Source: Trichocoleus desertorum ATA4-8-CV12 (GTDB lineage: Bacteria; Cyanobacteriota; Cyanobacteriia; FACHB-46). Taken from it: DNA of 64,000 nucleotides. The position numbers and the translations under genes were made by a program. The DNA lies in NCBI GenBank assembly GCA_019358975.1, contig JAHHIL010000003.1, positions 248,001-312,000 on the forward strand, written 5' to 3'. Every line of letters begins with the position of its first letter. Position 1 is the first letter of the stretch. Below, in pieces: positions 8,448 to 17,700 of this stretch. Below the pieces are notes generated by a model, which did no database searches, had not been told where the DNA came from, and saw only the letters and a program-made list of their open reading frames with translations.

Positions 8448-10892
8448 TTAAGAAGCTTTTGCGACTTTGTACTTCTCAATTTCCGCGATCGGTAGAAGTA
8501 ACGTATCTTCAATTTCTTGCCGCACTTCTCGACTGACGTAGCAATCGCTGTTGAGGCAATCAACCAATAACTCGTTCGCATCGCGATAATCATGTATTAG
8601 CTGTTGTTGCTCATCGCTAAAGTGCCAGTCATGCCCGATATTACAGTGTTCTGCTATTAAACTTTTTAATTCATTGAACCAATGGTTGCCATTAGTCCAC
8701 CACCAGTTGAGAAACTCAATACTGACTTTACCGTTTCTAGAAAAGTTACAAAGTTCTTTATCTAATTTAGGTAATAATCTCCCAATGTCAGGATCGAGTT
8801 CGCAAGCAGTCTCAAGGGCTATATATAAACCTTTTTCAGGAGGAACAATATAAGATTCTGAATTCCTCTTCTTGATGTTTGAATATCTGCTTTCCAAAGT
8901 ACTAGCTAGCCTTAAAGCATGACTAAGAGAATGCTCAAAAATTAGCCTAGAAGAAATATCATGAATAGATCGAAGGTTTTTGTCAATTCGCTTGGGGTAT
9001 CTTAGAAATGAATTAAGGTCGTCAGGTAAGTTATATGCAACTCCACTACCGAAACCTATTTTGAAATAAAAAAATCGGACAGCAGCTGGTTTTAGAGTGT
9101 TATTGAAGGAAAAAGATTTTCTATTAATCCAGAAAAGAAAAGCTTGAAGTTGGTCTTCTTGAGCAATTAAAGCATCGATTCTTTTTTTCATGCATTTAAG
9201 CCAGTCATCAGCTTTTCTCATCATGCCTGTAGAAAGTAAAAAAACTTCCCGCCACCGTCTTTCAGTGATGTGAGTGATTAATTGGTCATATGAATTGCCA
9301 GAGACAATCTCTCTTGCTGCGAAGTACTCTTGAAAGGTTAAGTGAGAAAAAGAATAAATTCCTTTCGCTCGCTCTGCCAAGAGCCCATGCTGGCTCTCAA
9401 TTGATTTTAATACCGCTTCACTGTTGAGTAGCAACGCTTCTGGATCTGTTTGAGCATCAGGTAAATTGCTAATGTAGTCAGCAATATAGATTTCGACAGT
9501 TTTTTTCTTGAAGAAATAATCCTTCTGCTGAAAAGTAGTGAGTGCAACTTGGCTAAGCAAATCTTCCTTGCGCTTCAGTGATAGCTGTTTGTAAACTTGG
9601 TCACGCTCAATGCGGCGACTAGTATCCCATTTACTTAATAAAACTCCTAATCCTCGCTCATATAACTCAGCTCGATTATTCGGGAATTCTAGTAATTCTT
9701 CAAATTCTAAACATAAAAGCGTTAGTAGTAGTGGATTGGTAGCTAACTCTTTAATTGGCTTATACTCTTCCAGCTTCTCAATTAGCTTTCTTGTTAAATC
9801 CTCAGCATTTTTAGGCTCTCGGCACCTGAACCAATTTTCAACAAAAGTATAAATCTGTTTATCATTAAAATCTGCGACTTCCACTTCCGTAAACTGCTGA
9901 AATGTGTATTCTTTGGCAGCGATTCGACACGTGACTACAAATTGATTTGCGTAAAACTGCTCAACAAATTCTCGAATTTGTCTTAGAATTCGCGTTGTGT
10001 CTTCCTCCCGTACCTCATCCAAACCATCTAACAGAATTAAAAATTTTCCTTGACAAATGAATGCTTGAAAGAATGCCGAATTGTATTGTTGAGATGAGGA
10101 ATTATTCGTGTTGGTATGAACATCTGCTATCAATCGCTCTAGGTAGGCCAATAAATCTAGTTGATCCTCATCTTCTGCAAAATCCTTGAGAGTAATAAAG
10201 ACGGGAATGCGATCAGCTTGAAAGTTGCTCTCAATACATTGCATCGCAAGGTATTTCAAAAAAGTACTCTTTCCTGCTCCTGGTTTGCCCAACACCATCA
10301 ATTTTGAATAGCGTTCAACCGCTTCTAATCCTGGCACTCGTTTTTCAGCCACTCGACTCAAGCCAAAGCGATCGAACTCTTCGAGATCACACCCTTGCAA
10401 CAACTCCTCAATCCCTAACCGCCTACGTCCCGTAATCTTCTCCAAAATATTGACGTTGGTATAAATCCCCTGCTCTCCTGTTAGCGCCACTGGGTGAGTC
10501 ATATCCAGCACCCGCATCGTCCCGCAGCGCTCTTTGATCAGTGGCTTAATCTGCTCCCGCACCGCTTGCACCAGAGCATCAACATCATTACCTGCCTCAT
10601 TTGGTTGAGTGTTGCCAGCAGGCTTCCATTTTTGAAATTGCTCAATCAAATAATCTTGTAGCTTTTGTAGTTTGACGGGGCCGCGTCCCCCAATCGCGAA
10701 TTTTCCATAAATCTTGCCGAGTCTGGTGCTCAGCGCACTGTCAGAGATATGCAAGCTATCTGCAACTTCTTGCCGACTCTTGTTGCTTCCAAACAGCTCC
10801 GTCAATACCTCAGTTTCACCTAAAGACAGTTCTTTCTCACGGGCGATCTGGGCCAGAAATTCACGAGGAAACGGCATTCGCGGGTTTTGCAA
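8448..10892 (-). CDS. NLR-like NACHT ATPase with N-terminal HTH domain
   Basis: 814 residues in three parts. Residues about 24-85 form a LuxR-like helix-turn-helix (SRQEVADSLHISDSALSTRLGKIYGKF) of the kind fused to NACHT, NB-ARC and vWA-MoxR-associated proteins. Residues about 190-520 are a NACHT module with Walker A GKPGAGKST (202-210) and Walker B FLILLDGLDEV (284-294). The helical C-terminus ends in CLNSDCYVSREVRQEIE, resembling the NACHT conflict-system C-terminal helical domains. Bacterial NACHT proteins of this type are known anti-phage sensors. The 3' half is AT-rich against its surroundings, suggesting transfer. No separate effector is adjacent; the HTH may be the output. Three 10-bp iterons lie about 50-80 bp upstream. 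An alternative ATG sits at codon 6. Confidence 0.88.
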   Translation of the reverse strand: MQNPRMPFPREFLAQIAREKELSLGETEVLTELFGSNKSRQEVADSLHISDSALSTRLGKIYGKFAIGGRGPVKLQKLQDYLIEQFQKWKPAGNTQPNEAGNDVDALVQAVREQIKPLIKERCGTMRVLDMTHPVALTGEQGIYTNVNILEKITGRRRLGIEELLQGCDLEEFDRFGLSRVAEKRVPGLEAVERYSKLMVLGKPGAGKSTFLKYLAMQCIESNFQADRIPVFITLKDFAEDEDQLDLLAYLERLIADVHTNTNNSSSQQYNSAFFQAFICQGKFLILLDGLDEVREEDTTRILRQIREFVEQFYANQFVVTCRIAAKEYTFQQFTEVEVADFNDKQIYTFVENWFRCREPKNAEDLTRKLIEKLEEYKPIKELATNPLLLTLLCLEFEELLEFPNNRAELYERGLGVLLSKWDTSRRIERDQVYKQLSLKRKEDLLSQVALTTFQQKDYFFKKKTVEIYIADYISNLPDAQTDPEALLLNSEAVLKSIESQHGLLAERAKGIYSFSHLTFQEYFAAREIVSGNSYDQLITHITERRWREVFLLSTGMMRKADDWLKCMKKRIDALIAQEDQLQAFLFWINRKSFSFNNTLKPAAVRFFYFKIGFGSGVAYNLPDDLNSFLRYPKRIDKNLRSIHDISSRLIFEHSLSHALRLASTLESRYSNIKKRNSESYIVPPEKGLYIALETACELDPDIGRLLPKLDKELCNFSRNGKVSIEFLNWWWTNGNHWFNELKSLIAEHCNIGHDWHFSDEQQQLIHDYRDANELLVDCLNSDCYVSREVRQEIEDTLLLPIAEIEKYKVAKAS

Positions 10893-10940
10893 TCACATTA
10901 AGGCCAGTGTAGCCAAAGCCTCTTAGCAAGTTTGGACTTA

Positions 10941-10970
10941 AGTCACGCCAAGTCAGCCCAAGTCAGCTTA
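10941..10970. repeat. Three tandem 10-bp iterons in the NACHT gene promoter region
   Basis: AGTCACGCCA, AGTCAGCCCA and AGTCAGCTTA follow each other without a gap, repeating AGTCA once per helical turn. They lie 49-78 bp upstream of the NACHT start codon and about 70 bp before the small plus-strand ORF at 11038. Spacing and position suggest cooperative binding by a regulator, possibly the HTH domain of the NACHT protein itself (inference). Confidence 0.5.
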
Positions 10971-11037
10971 TGTGCAATGAATAGCTACTAAAAGAAATTG
11001 AGACAGTGACTTCAACAAGTTAATCGAGGTCACGGCA

Positions 11038-11241
11038 ATGGTTGAAAGTTTTGTTTACCTAACCCTGCGGAAATCTGCTGAAGTTGTTTTGGGCCTGCTG
11101 CTCAAGAAGCTTTGGGAATGGGCATTTAGCGATCGCAACCTCAAACACTCCAGCAACTACCTGAAAATGCAACTGCTGATTCTCTATTTCGATTGGGTTT
11201 TACTAAAAACTCCGCTGCCCCCTCCCCGAAAAATCTTCTAA
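11038..11241 (+). CDS. Small ORF of unknown function, tail running into a repeat
   Basis: 67 codons, with a GAGG ribosome site 9 nt before the ATG. The first 45 or so residues are amphipathic and basic with a hydrophobic core (VVLGLLLKKLWEWAF, LLILYFDWVLL). The last ten residues (TPLPPPRKIF) are encoded by the start of a palindromic intergenic repeat, so the original end may have been lost. It diverges from the NACHT gene across the iterons. Could be a small membrane-active peptide or a decayed gene; support is weak. Confidence 0.3.
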   Translation: MVESFVYLTLRKSAEVVLGLLLKKLWEWAFSDRNLKHSSNYLKMQLLILYFDWVLLKTPLPPPRKIF

Positions 11242-11281
11242 CTCCTCATTCCCTCGCAGGGAAAGGGGTTGGGGGGTTAGG
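11220..11281. repeat. Palindromic intergenic repeat (ATTCCCTCGCAGGGAAAGG type)
   Basis: A hairpin with arms CTAACTCC...TTCCCT and AGGGAA...GGGGTTAG around a CGC loop. Related hairpins, with the core CCCTTCCCTACGAGGGAAGGGG and with CCCTCTTCTTAGGGAGAGGGG, occur at 12441-12475 and 43994-44027. It is one of a dispersed family of intergenic palindromes. Confidence 0.6.
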
Positions 11282-11288
11282 TCTTAAT

Positions 11289-11324
11289 GCGATCGCTCTT
11301 CCAAATACCTAAGGGGCGATCGCT
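11289..11324. repeat. 36-bp HIP1-bounded repeat, copy A
   Basis: Two GCGATCGC octamers frame CTCTTCCAAATACCTAAGG; the unit matches copy B at 11805-11840 at 34 of 36 positions. The arms can pair as a hairpin. The two copies flank the toxin-antitoxin remnant at 11363-11670. Confidence 0.8.
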
Positions 11325-11362
11325 CATCAAGCCTCTGTACTACTAACAAGAGGCAAAAATCT

Positions 11363-11470
11363 TTAGGTCCAGTCTTCAATCGATAAACCAGAGATTTGTC
11401 CAAAGTCAGCACTGTTCCGAGTTAGTAAAACTGCTCGATTCACCAGTGCGATCGCCTCTACCCGTCGGCT
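11363..11470 (-). pseudogene. C-terminal remnant of a PIN-domain (VapC-like) toxin
   Basis: A 35-codon open stretch ending at TAA (11363-11365) encodes [20 protein letters not shown] followed by [12 protein letters not shown]. This is the typical end of a PIN-domain RNase toxin, where the conserved Asn/Asp-containing LLTRN-x-x-DF segment and the final LxxEDW are found. It has no start codon, and the N-terminal three quarters with the first acidic active-site residues are absent. It overlaps the end of the antitoxin gene at 11458, in another frame. An internal deletion fusing antitoxin and toxin tail explains the layout. Confidence 0.7.
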
Positions 11471-11670
11471 GGCTGTAGAGAACTTGGACGGAGGGAGTCA
11501 CGGTACTCGCGTCCCAATTGCATCGCTTCATCATAGGTTGCGTTGTCAGCAAATGCTCCAACAATTTGCTCCCACCAAGGTTTAGAGGATATACCATTCT
11601 CCACTTTGCTTTTAAGTCGTGAAACTTCAGCTTCTAAATAAGCTACCCGTTCTTCTAACTGTTCTGGCAT
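11458..11670 (-). CDS. VapB-like antitoxin (orphaned)
   Basis: 70 residues. The start ([20 protein letters not shown]) is a leucine-zipper-like coiled coil, followed by [31 protein letters not shown], the toxin-binding tail typical of cyanobacterial antitoxins paired with PIN toxins. The last few residues (SSLQPADG) come from the deletion junction, not the family. A GAGG ribosome site lies about 10 nt before the ATG. Its toxin survives only as the C-terminal fragment at 11363-11470, so the pair cannot be active as a toxin-antitoxin system. The antitoxin could still neutralise a related toxin elsewhere (inference). Confidence 0.75.
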   Translation of the reverse strand: MPEQLEERVAYLEAEVSRLKSKVENGISSKPWWEQIVGAFADNATYDEAMQLGREYRDSLRPSSLQPADG

Positions 11671-11804
11671 TCGGAACAGACCTCATAAAACTCGACTTCT
11701 AATTTGATCGTAGGTCACTAACATAAGACTTTGCACCTTTTGTCCCTAAGCGATCAACTTTCAAGAACTGCCAAAACATAGAACTGAAGCAGTACAGATT
11801 GGGG

Positions 11805-11840
11805 GCGATCGCTCTCCTAAATACCTAAGGGGCGATCGCT
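11805..11840. repeat. 36-bp HIP1-bounded repeat, copy B
   Basis: Second copy of the unit at 11289-11324, with two mismatches. It overlaps the stop codon of the pentapeptide gene (11839), so in the minus-strand transcript it forms a hairpin right at the gene end. Confidence 0.8.
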
Positions 11841-12357
11841 ACAACTTCACGGAACCGTCGGGTAGGGTGGCTCCTTTGAGATTTGCGCCTTCGAGATTGG
11901 CACAGCCACCTAAATTGAAGCGAAGGGTAGCTCCGTCTGGATTGGCGTTGAGATTAAAGTTCAGCAGCGTGCGGTTGGGGTCAGCAGCAGTATCACTCGA
12001 TTCCATATTCAAGCTGACATCAGCACTGTCTTCATCGGCTCGGAGATTAAACTTGAGTGCCGTGCATCCTAAATTAGCTCGTTCCAGATTGGCCTTTTCC
12101 AGATTCGCCCGTTCCAGATTGGCATTGCCCAAACTCGCACCTTGGAGATTTGCGCTTGCTAAGTTAGCGCCTGCCAAATTTACGCCAGTTAAATCTAAGC
12201 CCTGAAGGTTCGTGCCGCTCAGATTGCAGCCTTGGCATTGCTTTGTCGCCAGCAACTCTTTCACTTGCCCTTGCCGAATCGCTCTAGGCACATAAATCAC
12301 TGCGGTGGCTCCCAGGGCAATTAGCACAGAGGCACTCGCCAGGGTCTTCAGTTTCAT
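11839..12357 (-). CDS. Exported or membrane-anchored pentapeptide-repeat protein
   Basis: 172 residues. A hydrophobic N-terminal helix (SVLIALGATAVIYV, residues about 10-23) acts as signal anchor. Residues 41-97 hold about 11 A(N/D)LxX pentapeptide repeats, which fold into a right-handed quadrilateral beta-helix. A break of about 55 residues rich in Asp and Asn follows, then a few further repeats (GGCANLEGANLKGATL). The module CQGCNLSGTNLQGLDL with its Cys pair at 41-44 is typical of cyanobacterial versions. Function is unknown. The gene ends inside a HIP1 hairpin repeat. Confidence 0.85.
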   Translation of the reverse strand: MKLKTLASASVLIALGATAVIYVPRAIRQGQVKELLATKQCQGCNLSGTNLQGLDLTGVNLAGANLASANLQGASLGNANLERANLEKANLERANLGCTALKFNLRADEDSADVSLNMESSDTAADPNRTLLNFNLNANPDGATLRFNLGGCANLEGANLKGATLPDGSVKL

Positions 12358-12440
12358 AAGAGGGATGAGAAGTCTACACTTCTAGACTCAGGTTAATGAG
12401 CACTACAAAAATAATGACCTCTTTTCCGAGAATTTGCTCC

Positions 12441-12475
12441 CCTTCCCTACGAGGGAAGGGGCTGGGGGCTAGGTC
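12441..12475. repeat. Palindromic intergenic repeat (CCCTTCCCTACGAGGGAAGGGG type)
   Basis: Near-perfect hairpin CCCCTTCCCT-ACG-AGGGAAGGGG followed by CTGGGGGCTAGG, a relative of the units at 11220-11281 and 43994-44027. It lies just past the stop of the ycf23 gene. Confidence 0.6.
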
Positions 12476-12493
12476 TCGCAGTTGCGATCGCGC

Positions 12494-13243
12494 CTACACA
12501 GTTACTTGAGCGCGGCTTACAGTAGCAAGCGATTCTACCAAGCTGCGAACCACCGCAATCATGGCAACTTCGCTGTTGAGCTGGTTAACGGCAGAACCCA
12601 CGCCCACACCCGCTGCTCCAGCCGCGATCGCCAGAGGTGCAGTGATGCTAGATAAACCAGACGCACACAGAACCGGAACGCTCACGGCACGAGAAATTTC
12701 TGCGGCGGCTGCTAGGGTGGGAGCTGCTTTCTCAATCAAGCCCAAGGTGCCAGGGTGAGCGGGAGCGCTGCTGGTGCCGCCTTCCGTTTGGATGATGTCT
12801 GCGCCAGCTTTCACCAATTCTTCAGCGAGTTGCACTTGCTGGTCGAGGGGCAGAATGTGAGGCACCGTCACAGACAAGGTGATGTGGGGGAGGAGCGCGC
12901 GAGTTGCTTTGGTTAGGGCCAGCACTTCCTCTGCTTCAAAACGACGACCTTGAGCGTAGAAGCTATCAAAGTTGCCAATTTCAATCAAGTCAGCACCCGC
13001 TTCGACTGCGGCCACAAATTGCTCAGGTTCAACCGCAGAAACGCAAATCGGGAGGCTGATAGCTTGACGCACTTGGCGCACGAGTTCAGGATCAGCAGCG
13101 ATATCAACGAACGTCGCGCCACCCAGTTCAGCCGCTTTAGCCACTGCTAAAACATTCTCTGCATCAAAATTATGCAAACCGCTGATAATTTTGAGCGCAC
13201 GGCCTTGCTCGAAAGCGCTTTGTAGCGTAGGAAGAATGGTCAT
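12494..13243 (-). CDS. ycf23: Ycf23/DUF561 protein
   Basis: 249 residues of the DUF561 family, encoded as ycf23 in red-algal plastids and conserved in cyanobacteria. It has the pattern of a TIM barrel: repeated beta-strand/loop motifs such as GATFVDIAAD, LPICVSAV, GADLIEIGNFD, GADIIQTEGG, VPVLCASGL and GVGVGSAVN, with a phosphate-binding-like GVGVGS near the C-terminus. The reaction is unknown. The ATG at 13243 fits the family N-terminus (MTILPTLQSAFEQGRALKIISGL); an upstream in-frame ATG at 13276 adds 11 atypical residues. No operon partner is evident. Confidence 0.88.
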   Translation of the reverse strand: MTILPTLQSAFEQGRALKIISGLHNFDAENVLAVAKAAELGGATFVDIAADPELVRQVRQAISLPICVSAVEPEQFVAAVEAGADLIEIGNFDSFYAQGRRFEAEEVLALTKATRALLPHITLSVTVPHILPLDQQVQLAEELVKAGADIIQTEGGTSSAPAHPGTLGLIEKAAPTLAAAAEISRAVSVPVLCASGLSSITAPLAIAAGAAGVGVGSAVNQLNSEVAMIAVVRSLVESLATVSRAQVTV

Positions 13244-13385
13244 GATCCGTCTCAAGGTAAAAAACGTATGGATCATTTTGGCATTCCTGGCATCTGGATA
13301 CTAGTACCTTGTGAAAGTTAAAGTACAAGCAGGTTGAACATCTTTCACCCTATAGCCCTTTCCCTCTATTACGAGTGAGATGCCC

Positions 13386-13682
13386 ATGAATCGCTTCAAT
13401 CGTTTGGTGCGGCAATATCACCGCAAGATTGCTTTAGTTTTGGCTCTGCCCTTATTGCTGACGGTACTGACTGGCATGGCTTACACCATCTTGGTGGAAT
13501 GGTTTCAGCAAGGTGCGATCGCCCCAACTATCCTCAGCATTCACAACGGAGAGATCTTGGGTTTAAGCGGAATCTACCCAATTCTCAACGGTTTGGGATT
13601 GTTGGGCCTGTTAGCCACTGGTTTACCCATGACCAGTTTGTTTCCAAAACGGCGCACACAAAAAGAAGCCAGCGATCGCTAG
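13386..13682 (+). CDS. Small PepSY-associated-type membrane protein
   Basis: 98 residues with two membrane helices: IALVLALPLLLTVLTGMAY (about 15-33) and ILNGLGLLGLLATGLPM (about 66-82). The start MNRFNRLVRQYHRKIAL, a basic stretch before the first helix, and the closing SLFPKRR are typical of the short PepSY-associated membrane segment found in iron-related reductases and in stand-alone cyanobacterial proteins. The ATG at 13386 was taken; an in-frame ATG two codons upstream is equally possible. Function is unknown. Confidence 0.75.
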   Translation: MNRFNRLVRQYHRKIALVLALPLLLTVLTGMAYTILVEWFQQGAIAPTILSIHNGEILGLSGIYPILNGLGLLGLLATGLPMTSLFPKRRTQKEASDR

Positions 13683-13735
13683 CTTCCCTTGCATTGTATT
13701 AACGAACCCTGAGAGCAATGAGATTCAGTAGGTGC

Positions 13736-14698
13736 TTAGAATCCTTCTTCTTCGTACTCAGGCGCTTTGGTTTTTTCTGGAATGTTTAGCTTTTGAGGCT
13801 TGTAGGGCTTATCATCTGCCCAGGCATCTTCTACTAGCTCTTCTTCGTAGGTGCCTGCGAAATCATCTTCGTAGGCATCATCGTAGCTGGAGGTATAGCG
13901 ATCGCGATCAGTGGCTTCGCTCCAGTTGTCTTCCTCATCATAATAAGCAGGCTCGACTTGGCGTTGCTGGCGCAGTTGCTTGGGAGCGGGTTGACCTCCC
14001 CAGTCGTCTTCACTCCAAGCTTCTTCTACCACGGGCTGAGGCGTCCGCAGGGGTTGCTGCATGGTAGGAATCCGTACGCCGCTGCCCAGTTGATTTTCAG
14101 CCGGAGTGGTAGGCAGAATGTAGTCTTCCTCTTCCTCGCGCTCCCAAGGGGCACGGCCAATCCCAATTCGCTCTAACAGACCCACGGTGAGTTGTGTGAC
14201 TCGCTCTTCTGCCCCTTCAAAGACAATCAGGCGATCGGGACCACTACTGACAATTTCTTCAATCGGTAACTCGTAGGTGCTGACGACTTGATCAGGAATC
14301 AGCGGCACCCCTAAGGAGGCAATAATTAGAGAATAAACTTTGCCATCCTCAACGTTGAACCGGAAACCGCGGACCCGACCCAGCATTTCACCCGTTTCTG
14401 TAATCACTTCGCTGTTGATCAGGGTGCTATAGCCATCAATATTGATGTCGTCAAGTGCGGTGTCGTTATCAACAAGGGCCACATCCCCAATCTGACGAAT
14501 GCTGTTCAAGCTCATAAACTGAGGCATATTGCCTAGGACACCGGAAAGCAGGTTTTCTCGAAGACCGAGCGCGACGACTTCTCGCCGATCTACGTCCACC
14601 CACAACTGACTGACGACTCCCAAACGCTTACCTGTATCGCGGGTAATCACTTGAGTGCCAAGGAGATCGGAGCGTTGCCAGATTTTGTCAGATGTCAT
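13736..14698 (-). CDS. PRC-barrel domain protein
   Basis: 320 residues. Two PRC-barrel domains are visible: residues about 8-85 (LLGTQVITRDTGKRLGVVSQLWVD) and about 92-175 (NSEVITETGEMLGRVRGFRFN). A long acidic tail rich in Glu, Asp, Tyr and Trp follows (about 190-320), probably disordered. PRC barrels mediate protein or RNA contacts in photosynthetic reaction centres, RimM and others. The gene lies 53 bp downstream of smc on the same strand and is probably co-transcribed, hinting at a chromosome-related partner role (inference). Confidence 0.88.
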   Translation of the reverse strand: MTSDKIWQRSDLLGTQVITRDTGKRLGVVSQLWVDVDRREVVALGLRENLLSGVLGNMPQFMSLNSIRQIGDVALVDNDTALDDINIDGYSTLINSEVITETGEMLGRVRGFRFNVEDGKVYSLIIASLGVPLIPDQVVSTYELPIEEIVSSGPDRLIVFEGAEERVTQLTVGLLERIGIGRAPWEREEEEDYILPTTPAENQLGSGVRIPTMQQPLRTPQPVVEEAWSEDDWGGQPAPKQLRQQRQVEPAYYDEEDNWSEATDRDRYTSSYDDAYEDDFAGTYEEELVEDAWADDKPYKPQKLNIPEKTKAPEYEEEGF

Positions 14699-14751
14699 TA
14701 TGTCCGAGTCCTGATCGTGAATCCTAGCTACTAAGTATCAATATTACTAAA

Positions 14752-17700
14752 TCATACCGAGGCACTTTGAGGCTCTAGTTTAATGCCTATCACTTGAGTA
14801 TGCGCCCCACGAGCTTGGGTAACACCAATCGTACGCTCAGCAGACTCAATCATAGGACGGCGAAGACTCACCACAATAAACTGCGCTTGTTGGGCCTGTT
14901 GCCTAATCATTCTAGCTAATCGCTCCACGTTTGCTCCATCCAAGAACATGTCCACCTCGTCGAAAGCGTAGAACGGCGAGGGACGGTAGCGTTGTAGAGC
15001 AAAGATGAAACTAAGTGCAGTTAAGGATTTTTCACCCCCCGACATCGAGGCGAGGCGTTGCACAGGTTTACCTTTCGGGTGCGCGACTAGATTTAGTCCA
15101 CTATTAAATGGATCTTGGTGATCGTCCAATTGCAAATGCCCGTCTCCATCGGAGAGTTCGGCAAAGATGACTTGGAAGTTGGCATTCACTGCATCAAAGG
15201 CTTCCTTAAAGGCTCGCTGCCGCAGAGTCGTGAAATTTTCAATGCGGAGAAGTAGTTCGGTGCGCTCTTCTTCCAGGATGGTTAGCTTTTGCGTTAGTTC
15301 TTCTAGTCGGGTTTGGGTGCGATCGTACTCTTCTAGCGCCAGCATGTTGACAGGCTCCATTGCCTGAATCCGCTTTTGCAGCGATCGCAACTCTTGCTGC
15401 AATTGCTCTAAACCCAGATTTTCGGGCAGTTCAGGTAATGGATCGGGCAGTTCTGCTTGTTGTTCGGTCAGTTGTTGTTGCAGTTCTACCAACTGTTGCC
15501 GTTGAGCCAGGAGAGTTTCTTGCAGTTTTTGCCGTTGCCACTCTAGCTGTTGTTGCGCAGTTTGCCGTTCGCGCAGTTGTCGCTCCAGGCGATCGCGGGC
15601 TTGCTTGGAAACTCCCAAGGTTTTCTCTAAGGTCGCCAGTTCAGCTTGAGTTTGGGCAATCTGCTGTTCCAGCGTGGCTCGTTGTTCGCTCAAGGTAGCT
15701 TGCTGATTTACTTGAGCCTCTTGCTGTGTGCGGAACTCTTGCAGGCGGGTTTGGCCTTGTTGCACCTTTTCTTGCAATCGTTGTTGTTGATTTTCTAGGT
15801 CTTTCAGTCGTTGCTCCGCAGCCCGCAACGCTAACTCTCGCTCATGCAGTTGTGCTTCTTGAGCCCGAATCGCCACCTGAATTTGCTGCCACTCACTATG
15901 AGTTTGGGATTGCTCTAGCTCAGCCAGAGTTTGCCGCCACGCTTGCAGTTGTGCTTCCTGGGCGGGAATCGCGGTTTCTAGAGTTTGTAACCTGGTTTGA
16001 GCCGTGGTTAGCTCTTGCGAGTTTTGCTGGAGTTGGGTTTCCAGTTGCGATCGCTGCTGAGTCAGGCTCTTTAGCTCTTTTTGTACCTGCTCCACTTGCA
16101 GTTGGTTTTCCCGGTAAGCTTGGCGAGCTTCAATTAGTTCTTGCGATCGCTGCTTTGCCAAGACAGAGGCTTTGGCGATCTCATTGGTGCAACGGTTGAG
16201 GATGCGATCGATCTCTTGTAAGCGTTTTTTTAGCTCGACAATCTCGGCTGATTCGGTGGGGTCAGCCTTCCCAAAATGGATGGCGTAACGGCTATCGCTA
16301 CTACCCCCGCTCATCGCGCCGCTGGTTTCTAACAATTCGCCATCTAGCGTCACCATGCGGTGCTTGCCGATATAGCGGCGGGCATCGTTTAGAGTTTCGA
16401 AGACCACGGTGTAGCCAAACACATAGGCAAACACATCGAGATAACGCGGATCGCACTCGATCAAGTTCACAGCGTAGTCCACAAAGCCAGAGCCAACCCG
16501 TTCCCAAGGTGCGCTAGAAATCCGGGGAGCTTGAATTTTGTTCAGCGGTAGAAAGGTGGCTCGTCCAGCGCGTTTTTGCTTCAGCAGCTCAATCCCAGCC
16601 GCCGCCACCGCATCATCTTCTACGACTAACTGACCTAAGCGACCACCCGCCGCCGTTTCTAGCGCCAACTGATACTGTGGCTCCACCCGACCCAGTTGCG
16701 CCACTAAACCGCAGACTCCGGGCATTCCCGTTTGCAGAATCAGCCTTGTGGCATGAGTCCCCTGAGATTCCTGGGCTGCTTGAGCTTGGGCTTCTAGTTT
16801 GTCTAGGCGGCGATGCTTCTCCCGCTGCTCTTGCAAGAGACGAGTTTCGGTGTCTTTTTGAATTTGCAGATTTTGCTCAACATTCGCGACGGCTTGAGCA
16901 AGCTCCTGCACTTGCTGGGCTAAACGATCGCGGGTTTCGCTTTGTTGAGTGGCGATCGCTTCCTTCTCCGCGATCTCTTGAGTCACCGCCTCTAATAACT
17001 GCGTTTGTTCTTGAATTTGCCGCTCTAGTTGGGTGGTTCGTTCCCGCAACCGCGCTTGCTCAGTGCGCTGGGGTTCCAAGCTTTGCAGCAGCGTGTCGAT
17101 TTGTTGGTGCAGGCTGGTTTGTTGCTGTACCCAAGCTTCCGAAGCCGAGGCGATCGTGCTGGCCGCTTCACGATTCTGATTTAAGGCACGCTCAGCCTCA
17201 TCTCGCGCCTTTTGTAGAGGGGCTAGACTCTGCATTCCTGCGGTTTGTTGCTGAGCCAAGTTCTCCAGAGTCTTTAGATTCTCCTGGATTTCCTGCTGTG
17301 TTCTGGTCAGACTAGCCGCTGTTTCTTGACTCGCTTTGGTTAAATCCTGTTGTTGTCGTTGCAGTTGCCGTAGCTCAGCTTCACGAGTGGCAAGGGTGGC
17401 TTGCAGGGCGAGTTGTTCTTCCTCCCCCAAAGCTTTAACTCGACTGTTGAGTTCTTCTAGTTCTGTCGTGGCTTGTAGCACTTCAGCCGCAACCGTAGTC
17501 AGTTGGGCAGCTAGCTCTGTAGTCTGGCGATCGCCTGCTTCAATTTGCTGGTGCAGTTGCTGTGCTTGCCGCTGTTGTGTCCGCCAAGCCAACACGCCTT
17601 CCCACTGTTCTTTGGCTTGCAGGTCTTTGCGTAATTTCTGATATTTCTCAGCTTTAACGCGGTCTTGCGCCAAGCGATCGCGCTGCACTACTAATTCATT

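Noticed and set aside
13300-13340. NtcA site (GTA-N8-TAC) near GTACCTTGTGAAAG...AAAGTAC
   Set aside because: Spacing between GTA and TAC does not fit the NtcA consensus.
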